Positions 36,824 to 48,838 of a stretch of DNA of 64,000 nucleotides are shown here, piece after piece. Source of the DNA: Carettochelys insculpta (lineage: Eukaryota; Chordata; Testudines; Carettochelyidae); NCBI RefSeq assembly GCF_033958435.1, contig NC_134141.1:99861001-99925000 (forward strand), given 5' to 3'. The notes below the pieces were generated by a model that made no database searches, was not told the origin of the DNA, and was given only the letters and a program-made list of their open reading frames with translations. A program made the position numbers and the translations under genes. Every line of letters starts with the position of its first letter. Positions within the stretch are counted from its first letter, which is position 1.

Positions 36824-37552
36824 TCTCTATAAATATGGGGCCTTTTGATCAAGAGAATCCAAATATACAACCTCCTACATATTATGAGCTTCTTTTAATT
36901 TTTGAAATAGAGTGAGATTATCTTGAATCCTGTATATGATGATATGGTGATGTCATATTTTGGTATGAAGTTGGAGCACTTTGGACAGTGGGTTCCTCAG
37001 ACATAGCTCCAGCCAATAAGGAGTGGATTTTAATATTTCAGATAAAAATATAACAAAATTGTTGTGGGGTACTTGTCTTGAAGACAGAGCCAGAGTAGAC
37101 TTTGTATGAGTGCAGAGGAGACCGTCTATTGAGAGTGAGCCAACTTACACCTCACAGGGCTATTGTTATGTTAGTCTGTACTCATCTCTGGGCATGTTCT
37201 GTTTCATCTATCCCATAAAGATGAGAAGGCCATTTCATGATCTGCCTGTGTTACAGATGGTTGTGCAGTGTCACCTTCCCACCCTCTTGTGCCCCACAGT
37301 GGAGTCTGGGGTTCCCGTCAAGTCTCACAGCTGGTAGATTTACTCCACGCAACTCATCGGTCACTGGCTGGGTGAGGTTGTGATGGACCTCTCCTGCTTT
37401 ATGGAGAATGGATTATGCATATGAATATGCATGACTCAGATTTCTTTGGACATAATGTGGCTTGTAACCTATCAGTTCTGATGTTATAATCTGCTGGATC
37501 TATAAATCCTGTTTTGTGCATGTATCATTTTTGTAGTTGAAGTTATAAGCAA
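36824..37552. other. intronic stretch, nothing recognised
   Basis: No gene or bounded repeat is seen. Confidence 0.5.
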
Positions 37553-37706
37553 TGTTCTCTGTAAACTGAGCACTCAGGTGGCCGCTCAGGGGAGATTCAG
37601 GTGCTGCCCAGCTGATTAGTGGGTGACATTATAACCTATGTTCCCTGAAGGCTGTGCACTTACATAGCCACTAAAAAAAGATTCAAATGCTGTTCTGGCA
37701 AAGAAT
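37553..37706 (+). repeat. two tandem copies of a dispersed repeat
   Basis: Two units, 37556-~37635 and ~37636-37706, both follow the pattern ATGTTC(T/C)CTG...CTG..CACT.....GGCC.CT.A....AGATTCA..TGCTG. A third unit at 52264 is more complete. The family is unknown to me and non-coding. Confidence 0.55.
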
Positions 37707-40202
37707 GAATAGGTGGATTATAGAAGTGATAATGACATCTGAAAATGCACAAAACAGTTTATATAATTTGACCAAAATTTAAAGTGTTTCATTTATTATT
37801 GCACACTAAAAACCCTGTTAGAAGAACGTGATTAAGGTTGCAAAATAAGGCACTCAAAAGTTAGGAATGCAGTTTTTAAATGCATGATCACACACTGTTT
37901 TTTCTACAGGATCCAGTGTCATTCGGCACATAGAATGCATACCGCTCACTTCCGAATTTTGTTTTCATTCAGGGTGTGAGTCTGCCAGTTACTTACTGCA
38001 CACTACTCATACCCTTCTCTAAAGAGGAAATTATTTCCTCATGTTTTCCCCTAGCCCCCTGGTGCTCATTCCTAAAATATCTGAATGCTTCACAATCATT
38101 AAATTATTTTCACAACAAACTTCTGAGATGAGTAGGCATTATCATACCTATTTTATCAGTGAGAAACTGAAAGAAAATTAAAGTCAAAAGTATCCACTGG
38201 TTTTGGATACCTGATTTGAGACACCTAAAACCTGATTTTTCATAGTAGTTAATTTTGTACAGCAATTTGTATGTTCAAAGAACAGCTGCCACTAACTTTA
38301 GGTGTGAGGGCTCAGCAGTTTTGCAAATCAGGCCTTAGGGTGTCAAGCTGGCCCACAGGAAATGAGGAACACACACAATTAGTGACTAGCTGTGAATGCT
38401 TGGTTTAACATCATATTCTGGGCACTGAATGGAATTGCAGTTCTGGTCACCCCCAGCACAGGACAGACAGGCTGCTGGCTCTGAGCTCTGGTATCCGATC
38501 GCAGTCTTGCCTTCAGGGCACATGCTCCTCAGCTGGAGCGTTCCACATGAAGATGCAGCCTTTGGGGAAGCTAGCTCTGAAACTCTTAACAATCTAACCT
38601 GAGCATGTGCAAGCTCTGATTTTTTTTGTCCAGAAGCTTATAATTTGACCAAATTGTATGGGGACAACGAGGTACAATCCTGACACAAAGGCCAGTCCTT
38701 TGTCAAATTTTCAAGTCCCTGGGCCAGAGCATGGGGGAGTTACAGATTTTTAAAAGAAAATTTATCCATGGTGAAAACAATGTATTTTTTCTAGCATTGC
38801 TCTTGGCTGAATTTTTCCACAACAATTTGGCATGAAGCAGGCATCTGTTATGGAAATATTATAGCTGAAATGGTGAATGTCTGAAACAGTCAAACTGAAA
38901 ACAGGACTTAATAATGGGAAGTGTCAAGAAATTTTAATAGATTGTGTTATCAGTATACCTATAATAGCATTAGATTGGATGGCTTTTGTGAGGTGCAATA
39001 TACTGGAAACATTTCTAGTTCTGAGGTAAATATTATCTTTGTTACATTTTATTAATTTTCAAATTAAATGGAAACAAATTTATAGCAAGATCTTATAGCA
39101 GCAGGCAAATGATAATACTTCCTATTGGAGATTGTCCATGAGCATGATATTAATGAAACTGGAATTACATCTTCTTTGGTCAAACAGTGCTAATATGCAA
39201 TTAGGAAGATAATGTATGAATACAGTAATAGCATTGGAATAAGATTTTAAAGTTAGAGGTACTCACATTTTGGGAGCCTGTACATGTAACACTATCCCTG
39301 CAATAAATTGATTTGTTCAATCTTCCTTGCTCCTCACGTCAGCAATTAATGACTCACTCTTCGAGGGGCAATCCATTACCTGATACGTCAACATCCAGAT
39401 GTACACAGCTTTTTGGTTCGTGATATGACCTAAGGCATGAAGAATCAAGCCGTAGGCCTGGGGATATAGTAGTACAGATATGTTAACACATGCAACATGA
39501 GCACCCTATAACAACGGGTGAATTTAGAAACAGTATAAGAAGCATGTTACAGTTAATGCTAAAGGAAGGCACAGCAATTCTCAAGTTTTATGTGAATCTT
39601 GGAAATACTGGTAAAATGAGGTGACTGAGGATGCTATTGATTTATCTCAATGTGTCATGATCAATGAAGAGGAAAGCAAAACAAGTGCTCATTTTTACAA
39701 CAGTTGTTCAAGCTTTAGGAAGGCCATAAAAGTCCTGGCTTATGTTTTCTTCCACTCTGTAGTAGGTTATAAGGCCATCTTCATTTCAAAAATTCCTGAA
39801 AGAGGAATTAATCATGTCCTCTAGTTTTTCTGTGTTTGCCTGTCATGAGAGGTCATGTTTTCACTGATGTGCCCTGTGTCCTTTCCAGCCTTGTTTGTTT
39901 TTGACTGGAAATCTGTGATGTTTAGTCAATACATTCACAGTGGTTCTCATTTGATGCAAATGTTTCCATTACTTCTTTTTATGCTGTCTTATTACTTACC
40001 AATAGGAAATGGATTTCAGACACCAAGCAAATGTCTGTGATTGGATTTAATATGGATATGCATAACTCAAAGATGCGTTATGAAAAACCTTTAACGTAAA
40101 GTATCATTTTAAAGTTACAGTCTGCTGAATCTGTATACCATATTTCTGTGTATTCTTGCAGGTAAAGTTAAAAATATGAACTGTGACTCTGTTTTAATTC
40201 TC
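37707..40202. other. intronic stretch, nothing recognised
   Basis: About 2.5 kb of plain intron. I saw no repeat with clear bounds and no gene on either strand. Confidence 0.5.
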
Positions 40203-40205
40203 AAT

Positions 40206-40887
40206 GGCTATGTCTACATGTGAAGCCTACATCGAAGTAGCCTATTTCGATGAATAACGTCTACACGTCCTCCAGGGCTGGCAACGTCGATGTTCAACAT
40301 CGACGTTGCGCAGCACCACATCGAAATAGGCGCAGCGAGGGAACGTCTACACGCCAAAGTAGCACACATCGAAATAAGGGTGCCAGGCACAGCTGCAGAC
40401 AGGGTCACACGGCGGACTCAACAGCCAGCTGCTCCCTTAAAGGGCCCCTCCCAGACACACTTGCACTAAACACCACAAGATCCACAGAGCCGACAACGAG
40501 TTGCAGACCCTGTGCATGCAGCATGAATCCCCCGCTGCAGCAGCAGCAGCCAGAAGCCCTGGGCTAAGGGCTGCTGCACACGGTGACCATAGAGCCCCGC
40601 ACGGGCTGGAGAGACAGCGTCTCTCAACCCCCCAGCTGATGGCTGCCATGGAGGACCCCACAATTTCGACGTTGCGGGATGCGGATCGTCTACACGGTCC
40701 CTACTTCGATGTTGAACGTCGAAGTAGGGCGCTATTCCGATCCCCTCATGAGGTTAGCGACTTCAACGTCTCGCTGCCTAACGTCGAAGTTAACTTCGAA
40801 ATAGCGCCCGACGCGTGTAGCCACGACGGGCGCTATTTCGAAGTTAGTGCCGCTACTTCGAAGTAGCATGCACGTGTAGACACAGCT
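40206..40887 (-). mobile_element. family-A Harbinger-like MITE, copy 4 (682 bp, inverted)
   Basis: The ends are GGCTATGTCTACATGTGAAG and GCACGTGTAGACACAGCT. A 3-bp duplication AAT flanks it (40203-40205, 40888-40890). Its length equals copy 2. On the + strand its centre reads CAGCATGAATCCCCCGCTGC, which resembles the start region of the Harbinger transposase gene at 17634. Confidence 0.9.
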
Positions 40888-40890
40888 AAT

Positions 40891-43325
40891 GTGATAATGA
40901 GAGTCATTAGTGATACTTTAGGATCTTACTGGCTCAACACTCAAACTAATGACCTGTGAATGGTTTTATTTTTACTGTAAGGCCAAACTGTGGTTGGTCC
41001 TAGAAAAACATGTGATCATACTATCTCATACTGGAATACATCTTGCATCTGGTACTTTTCCATTTGGATGGGGGTTGGCTGGAGGAATGGAAGGAGGGTG
41101 CTGGATGCATAAGTTAATCTCAACTGGTTTGGGGTGCAGGGAGAGGGTCACAGTGCCTAGCTTCAGGCTCCATTTCCCCAGGATGGATTGTACTCACTGT
41201 TCTTGGTTCCTGTGCTACCAGTCTGTTCTATGCTGCATCCCTATCATCTAATAAAATTTCTGTTCTACCTGCTGGTTAAGAGTCGCCTCTGGCTGTACCT
41301 GAGGGTGCAGGCACAGAGACTCTCCAGACCTTAGTGACATTGGTGGATTTAGTTGTGGTTTTGTTTCCTTTTGGGGGTTGGGTTCCTTGGTCCTATCAAC
41401 AGCCTTTTAGCTGAGTCCTCCTGGAGCTGAGTTGGTTCAGCATCCATGCTAGTCTGCAAAGGGGCGGTAACCCCAACTCTGACTTTGCTGTGGGAGACCA
41501 GAGCTTCTGGCCCAGCAGGACAGGGTGGTGGGAAAGGCAGGTAGGCAGGCATAGTGGCTTGGTCAGCACAACAGGGGACAGCCCAAAGGGGATTTCTGTT
41601 ATCTAACCCATCACATATATGTGCTCCTAATTTAGTTCCATAGCTGTATTTCCAAGTCATTGGAAGATAAGATAGTTATTTCTTGACTTCGAATGCATCA
41701 GTTTGCAAACTTGCTAAATTTGACTTTTTTGGAGTTCAATTTCTTAGGTTGTCCTTGAGCCGTTTTTTTCCCCTGTATATGCCTAGCTGCTACTGGCAAA
41801 CATTAATGCATGTGCTTTAGAAGAAATGCAGAATAGGAGATGCTGACTTGCACACTTTGGCCCTGATACAGCTCTTATTGAAGGCAAAGGAAGTCTCTGT
41901 TAGGTTTGGTGGGTGCTGAATCATACCCGCTACGAACTATGGAGCTTTTACCATAAAATATGCAGTGAATACAGCTGGTTCTCCTGTGAATCCCCACCTC
42001 TCTCATTGCAAATTATCACTATTATGTTTCCTTTTTTGCTAAAAGTGCAGTTTCTGCAAAAAGCAAAATTTTCCACAGGAAAACTTCAGTGTTACTGAAA
42101 TGTTTCAGTTTTCCAACAGGAAAAATCAGTTCAATTCAGTCTGCTTTGGATCATATTATTATTCTGAAATGAGACACTACAGTTTGTCAGACTATTATAT
42201 TTGTGTCAATTTAATATAAATTTGCATCCATCTGTGAGCTGCTACAGTGCTTCAGAGGCATTGTAGTTTGGATGCTTATGCCTTGGTTGTTTTGTATGAA
42301 CCAGGCTTGTAGGCTGAACCACATGTCCCACAATGCACCATTCACCCCACCACTTTAAAATGAGTTTCCTAGCCAGGCTACTAGTGTAGAATGTGGGCAT
42401 AAGTGCAAATTACAATGTTCATATAAGGCCCCACAGGTACATAAAGTTCACTATGAAACCAGTATTTCTCAGTTCAATTTGTTTTGTTCCATTTAAAAAA
42501 AAAGATATTTTAACTTTTTGCCTTTATTCAACACAAAACCAAATGCCAAAGTTTTGGCACTACCTGCGGAACAGAAATTCTAATTTTACAACATCTCTAG
42601 TCACAAGAATTATACATAAAGAAGAAACTGTGGTTCTTTTAATCTCCTGTTCCCAGAATGTCTGAACTGTCTCTTGCTTGAGTACTTTCCCTTTCAACTC
42701 ATGCACAAGATCACCTTTGGGAAAAGGTGCATAGCCCCGTGTGAGCAAATTAATTTTAATTCATGACTCTTCATTTTCATAAGAGGAGAGAATGTAAATT
42801 TTGTATCATATTTACATACAGTATTCTAATACTTCTAATACTTCATATATGTTATTTTAAAGTTGCTGGATTAAAGCAAAAAAATGTATTTGGATTGATC
42901 AGTATACTGTACTTTTGCATTTATTATGCTAGTAAATTGATGTTAGTACTTATATCACATGAGAACTGTTCTAAGCTTCAGGTGTATTGCTGAGCAAGAA
43001 GAAACATAAGATTCTGGATTTGAACACCATTTTCCTCAGTAGTTTATTTAATATCACTGTTCAGATAAATATATATATTTATAGACAAAGAAAATATTTC
43101 CTGAGCACAAAGGTTCCAGTCTTCATTCCAAGAACATACAATATACAGTATACTTCAATAATATATTCCAGAGACCAGCAATATATATTTCACAATTTTC
43201 TTCACTTTTGCTAGAAAAACTTTTTTTTTATCACCATGAAAAACATAAGCCCTGATCTGTACAGAAATTTTATTCACAGCCTTTAGGCTCAACTCTCAGA
43301 ATTCAGGATGTAAAATATAACCAAA
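40891..43325. other. intronic stretch with a possible LTR-like part
   Basis: At about 41060-41345 there is an AATAAAATTTCTGTTCTACC word (polyadenylation-like) followed by GAGTCGCCTCTGG and, later, GTGACATTGGTGG, a layout seen at LTR/leader borders. I found neither LTR start nor duplication, so this is only a suspicion. The rest is ordinary intron. Confidence 0.35.
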
Positions 43326-43327
43326 TA

Positions 43328-43653
43328 TAGGTTGAACCTCACTCATCCAGCACCCTTGGGACCTGATAGGTGCTAGATGAGAGATTTTGCCGGACCATGG
43401 GAAGTCAATATTGTCTAGCACATTACCAACACTTTCACTGCTTACTGGGCTCTTAGAAGACATTTAGGAGTAAATTACAACTAAATAACAGCTTAGAACA
43501 CCAAGAGTCAGGATTGGTAATTGTAGGTAGACTTTATGGGACCGCAAGAAACTTGGCCACACCCATGATAACTGGTGGTCCAGGTGACTAAAATCATGCC
43601 AGATTACAGTGTTTGCTGGATAAGAAAGTTCCAGAGTAGAGAGATTCAACCTG
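43328..43653. mobile_element. Tigger-like MITE, 326 bp
   Basis: The ends are TAGGTTGAACCTC and GAGATTCAACCTG, flanked by TA at 43326-43327 and 43654-43655. The interior also repeats the ends weakly (CGGACCATGGG / CTGGTGGTCCAGG). A fragment of the same family lies at 35731. Confidence 0.8.
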
Positions 43654-43655
43654 TA

Positions 43656-44251
43656 TTCATTTTTGTGGTTTGTCAGAGCTGTCTTTATATTTTATTGGCT
43701 CAGTGTGGTTTTTCTAATGTTAAGGAAAACTTGACACTACTTCATTAGTGGTATATTCAGAGGAACATCACCATAGGATTTTCTAAAGTGGAAAAAACAG
43801 CTGTTCTTATGACATCCCATTTACTGTGTATGCGTTGTTTACTTTCATTATACAACAGAAAGATTTAAGTTATTTCCTTTATAAAGGAAGTTCCTTTCCT
43901 TGCTTTTTAACGATCATCGGGATTGAATGTGTCTGCATGTGTATACAATAATATACAATAAATGAGTTAATTTAACAAGAACAATCATAAAACCAGTCAG
44001 CAGAAATGAAATTAATTTGAGTTGCAGTTAGTATCACATTCATATTATTTAATTACATAATAAAAGTAGTCCTTTACTCCCCTTCAAATAAGAGAAAAAT
44101 ATTAATTATAATGCAAAATATCCACATGGGCTAAGGGAAATATTTTTGGGTTTATATGTTTGGGTTTATAATATGTTTGTGTGTGTGTGAATCTAAGAAT
44201 ATATTCACAGTAAATTGGTGTTATTGTTATTTTATTAATATTAATTAATTC
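43656..44251. other. intronic stretch, nothing recognised
   Basis: AT-rich DNA with a short (GT)n patch near 44178-44190. No gene is seen. Confidence 0.5.
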
Positions 44252-44412
44252 TGTTAAACCCAGGGTTGTGAGTTCAATCTTTGAGGGGGCCATTTAGGGA
44301 TCTGGGGCAAATATATTACAAAAATCTCAGAGATGATATTAGGTCCTGCTGTGAGGACAAGGGACTGGACTCGATGACCTCTAAAGCTGCCTTCCAGTGC
44401 TATGAAATAGTT
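44252..44412 (+). repeat. tRNA-Lys-type SINE, 5'-truncated
   Basis: It begins inside the tRNA part (AACCCAGGGTTGTGAGTTCA, the B box) and continues GGGGGCCATTTAGGGATCTG, GGTCCTGCTGTGAGGAC, GGACTGGACTCGATGACCTC, ending CTATGAAATAG. It is the same family as 36617, and this copy is closer to the consensus I remember. Confidence 0.88.
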
Positions 44413-44644
44413 CCATCTCCATATTAAAAACTTGCATTTGGTACTAAAAGTTATTAGTGTGAAATCTTGTCTCCACTGAAGTGTGCATGTGTGCACATAC
44501 ACACAAACACATACCTACTCAGTCTCACAGCTAACACAAGCAGGGAATTAGCACAAGTACTTAACATATACTACAAGGGGCCATTCAGTATGAAGTGGCC
44601 TGTTAACACCTCTGCAGTCATAGGGAAGAAAAAAGCTGGGGAGG

Positions 44645-46140
44645 AGGGAAGCTAATTTAGACAGTATCCTATTTTGGCAAATAAGCCATAAATTTAGTGT
44701 CTCTATTTAGTCCATGATGGTTAGTGACCAGCAAAGTTATGAATTTAAACTCCTAAGCTTATCTTCTCAAAACATTCTTCAAGGTTCTTTTGAGGATGAG
44801 GACTAAGCAGTCAAATATAGAGTTATTGCTTTGTGAACGTGTTCACCCATAGGTTATTTTTATTTTTTAGCATATTTCTGTGTGAATTCATTTGTGAGCA
44901 TAACAATTGTGTCATGTTACCCACATAGTGGTAATTGGGGCATTTAGTGATGTACACCACAGGTTGTGATAGGCATATGTGGGACCCATAGGTCATGAAA
45001 GGTGTGTTCTTGGGTGTGTTGATCACTACAGTGTTTCAGATGTGTCTGCAGGTTTTTCATCTGTTGTTCTGGAAAGATCTGGTGCCATCTGGTCCTGGTC
45101 TGCGGGAAACTTGCTTCAAATAATGAAGTTGGAGAGGCGTGGGGGTTGTCTGAAGGCCAGAAGAGGGCATTTAGGGAATATTTCTTCCTGGATGTGGTTC
45201 CCTATCAATACATGTTGTAATCATTTTATACCCTTCCATTCCACAGTGATGAGTGTCAACTAGACGTGTTGTGTTAGAGGGAATTTTCTTTCTGTTTTGA
45301 AGCAGATTCTCTCAGGGTACTTAGGAGCTCTGTTTCATGATGTGAGCTACTTCTCTGGTGAGGTTTCTTTCCACCAGCCCCCCCACTCCCAGAGGTTAAG
45401 GAGTATATCCTGGACTTTTTCTTCAAAGCATATTATGTGGTATCTAAATTCCTGACTGTAGATAATAGATTTCTTAGTGTCTTTGGGGTGGTTTGTGGAT
45501 ATTTGAGGGAGGATGATCCATGGGTTTCTTGTACAGAGTTGTCATTAGGGCTCCATTGTTGAAGCTGATCTTGTTCTTCATAAAGTTTGGGAGTATTATA
45601 GAGGCTGGGTAGCAGGTATAACAGGCAGGGTCAGGCAATACCTTCCCAGACTGCCAGCCTCCACCCCTCCTTCAGTATGTCTTCCCCTGCCAAGGCTGGG
45701 TCCATCTGGCCAACTCTCCAGGGCTGGGGAAGTGCTCTGCTTGCTGCCTGTGTTTCCTCCCCACCACCATCATGCCACATCCCCATGCCCCAGGGCTGGG
45801 GAATGCTGGAGCTGAGTAGTGCCTTCCCTCACACCCAGGTGCCCAGGAAGGTGGGGGCTACATGCTGCCCACCCTCCCCACATGCTTGCCTCCCCCAGCC
45901 CCAGGTACACCCACTGCCCATGTTCTCAATAGAGTTAAATGGATGGGTGGTATTGATGAAATTGTGGTGGAAATCTATAAGGCAGTCTAGGTTGTCTGTT
46001 CAGAAGATGAAAATATCACTGATTTCATAGGTCATTTGTCTCGATTTTTTTCTTGAAGGTGGCCCATGGAGAGATTGGTACTGTGGGGAGGTATCCTAAT
46101 AATTATGGCTGTTCCCATGACTTGGGCAAAGTGTAATTGA
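44645..46140 (-). pseudogene. Penelope-like retroelement relic (RT + GIY-YIG)
   Basis: Two separated parts are visible on the minus strand. At about 46140-45925 come MGTAIIIRIPP...NLSMGHLQEK and EISDIFIF.TDNLDCLIDFHHNFINTTHP. They match the Penelope reverse-transcriptase blocks (HGTAMGT-x-x-APxxANLFM and YxDDIFxIW), with the catalytic pair decayed to S-D. At 45026-44823 an open frame contains VVYITKCPNYHYVGNMTQLL and MNSHRNMLKNK. This is the GIY-YIG endonuclease signature (xVY ... YYVG ... R-x-x-x-H) with the CxKCP finger typical of this group. Further decayed matches run to about 44645. The middle (45630-45925) is GC-rich and looks inserted or rearranged. Penelope elements use the endonuclease to nick the target for reverse transcription. 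Stops and frameshifts make this copy dead. Confidence 0.8.
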
Positions 46141-48838
46141 TTAGTAAAATTGTTGTTAATGAGAATTAAACTGATGGGTTACAGTTTGTTTCTAATACTT
46201 TGTAATTTCAACATATTCTCTCTTTTGAAATACATTGAAGTAACCTAACATTTGCCCTGAATATTAAAAAAGCTCAATCCCAGTACTGTGTCACATTCAT
46301 AAAAATATAGAGAAATGAACAAGATGTACATAGAACTTTGTGGGGACACTCTTAATTTCATTGCAAGAAGACTTGTCCTGCCTATCCACACTCCTTCTGT
46401 ACTGTTTATTGCTTCAAATTCATCATACCATGTCTAAAATAACGCCCTGAGACTGCAGATAAACGCATATAGGGAAATTCATTGCACTCAGGTTACACTG
46501 GCAAAAATGGCTATCTACACAGGTGCTGCTGCAGGATTTCAGCCACAGATTATAAATAGTTCAGGGACAAGAAGAGATCTCTCTGTGGTCATGCTTCTAG
46601 GTGGTATCCAGGATTAATGAATTACTTGCCAGTTTAAAATATATAACACTAAATAAAATATTCTATCACTCATTCACTTCATTCACTATCACTCCCTTTC
46701 TTTCCAAAATCCAAGAAGCTGCCCCTCCCCAGTGTTTGCTTTCAGAGAGCTTTTTTTTCTTTAACTTGTTTCTCCAATCTCGTCACATTATCCATTCAAA
46801 TTACAGAAGTTGAATATTCAGTTTCAAAACCGGTTTCCTTTAATCTATCTAGCAGCTGATGGGTTTAGCGGTTCTGCAGAGTAAATTTGTAGCTCCTGTA
46901 ATCAAAGGACTGTGGTTTAATTTTTAGATTTACGTAGGTACTTTTATGTTATAGGTTTGAAGGCATCCCATTTGCTTTCCAAACATAAGAGCAGTTAAAT
47001 GGCAGCACCATCGTTCCGTGAATAGAACAGCTGTCTGATGAATAATTATTATTGAGTTGTAGGAAGCTCAGAGATGCACAAACAGTTAAAGAGCAGTTAG
47101 ACCTACAGCAAGTTTATTACTTATTGAACACTTAATTGTATTCACTAAACTATGCAAATCTAAGAATGAAGAAAAAACCAACTCATTTAAAGATTGGCAC
47201 ACATCTTTTCAAATTTCCTTTTTGCTGCTGGTAATACATCTTTTACCCATTTTCTGATTGAATAACTTAGCACAAGTACTTAATTTAGCCGCCTAGTTAA
47301 ATTTTAAACAACTACATACAAAACTCCATTGAGGTGAAGTTCAGGTTATGGGCACTCAAACTGCTGAAATGCTACCTTCAAGAACAATAGAATTTTTTAA
47401 AGGAATGAACAAAAATAAACCCTTCAAAAAATGGAGGCCGCATTTCCTAGGTTTCAAACTCTTAAGACAAGACACCAAAATGCTAAGCTGTTTCAACAGT
47501 TCCCCTAAAACACAGTGTTTTCCCTAAACTCACTTTCTTGGCCCGGAAGTTCCATTTTATTAACCGCAAAATCTAGAATGCCTTATTTTTAACTAAATAC
47601 TGATAAGGATGCTTTAAAGCCTTTCTCATTAAATACGTGTGCTGTGTGAAGCTGCTGACTAGGCCAATAGCAGAATGAAGTCGACTTTTGTTCATTCTTC
47701 ATTGAGGGCCAGACAGTGTGAGGTGCAGTGATGTATGTTTTCTCAGGGCCACCAGTTCTTGGTTGTTTGAGAATGAACAATAGAGATGTTTTGAAGTATA
47801 TCTCTGCAAAGAAAGGGGCCTGAAACCAGAGCTTTTCAATAGATTCCCAGCAATCCTCTGATATTCTACATTCAAAAGCTAGCATCTTTTGAAAGTTAGA
47901 ATGTTGACATCTACCTTTTGGTGTTGTGCAAAGGGAGTGCAATTAACCTTTTTTTTTTTTTTGCATGATGTTTTTATTTCTTTGTTTTAGAGGCTGGATT
48001 CCTACAAAATAACAAAGTTATAGGTAAAATTTTTAAAAGCTCTTGATTGAAACTTACACAAATAAATGTCTAAATCACTTTTGAAAATGAGAGTGAGATG
48101 CTTTTACAACATTTGTCCTCAATTACTTTTTCAAATCCTCTTGGGCACCTTTCTTTATGGGGTATCATAATTCAAGATCCCATCTTCCAACTGAGCTCAA
48201 ATGTAGTAGGAAGAAATATTATCCTTGAACCCTGATCCATTTTGAGGACAATACATTTTCTTTCGGTGGTGCCAAAATAGTATTTAGCATGCAAATTCAT
48301 TTGCTTTCTCTTATCAATTCATAATACAATAGTGTAAAGCATCATGCAGGGCCCAGTATGTGGTCACATTTACCAAACTGTCAGCAAGCTCATGAGGGCT
48401 CAAATGTTTACCAAGCTAATTTTCACAAGGTGCTGAAAAGCCATAGTCATGGAGTCAGTTCCATCTGGTTACGATATAAAGTTGACAAAATACTTAGATC
48501 AAATGGATACTGATCTAACAGTACTGTCTAGAATGTCAGCTAGCTGGCAAAGGTATTCTTAAAGCTTTTACCGGGACTAAATTTTGTGATCATAACAACT
48601 GTGCACCCCACAGTCAAAATTTATATGGTGTACGATGACTCCTTCCTGAAACTGATGAGAGAAATTTCTGAATTCTCTTCATTCATCCATGCAATACTGA
48701 TGTTGCTATTAAGAGAAAGATGAGGTCCAATTCTTAAGTTCTGGTCTAGTAACATGGAAATCATCAATTCTACATAGACTTTTCTTGGCAGCTTTTTGCA
48801 ACTCTCTTAACTTCTCTGGTTTAGGCCTGCACAAGAAA
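46141..48838. other. intronic stretch, nothing recognised
   Basis: About 2.7 kb of AT-rich intron with a T-run near 47950-47963. No gene or bounded repeat is seen. Confidence 0.5.

Noticed and set aside
40891..41700. Endogenous retrovirus with coding genes
   Set aside because: Only a polyadenylation-like word and a possible leader border are seen, with no gag, pol or env relic; kept as a low-confidence LTR suspicion.
45677..46030. 117-aa plus-strand frame
   Set aside because: It is the shadow of the Penelope RT piece and of the GC-rich insert.
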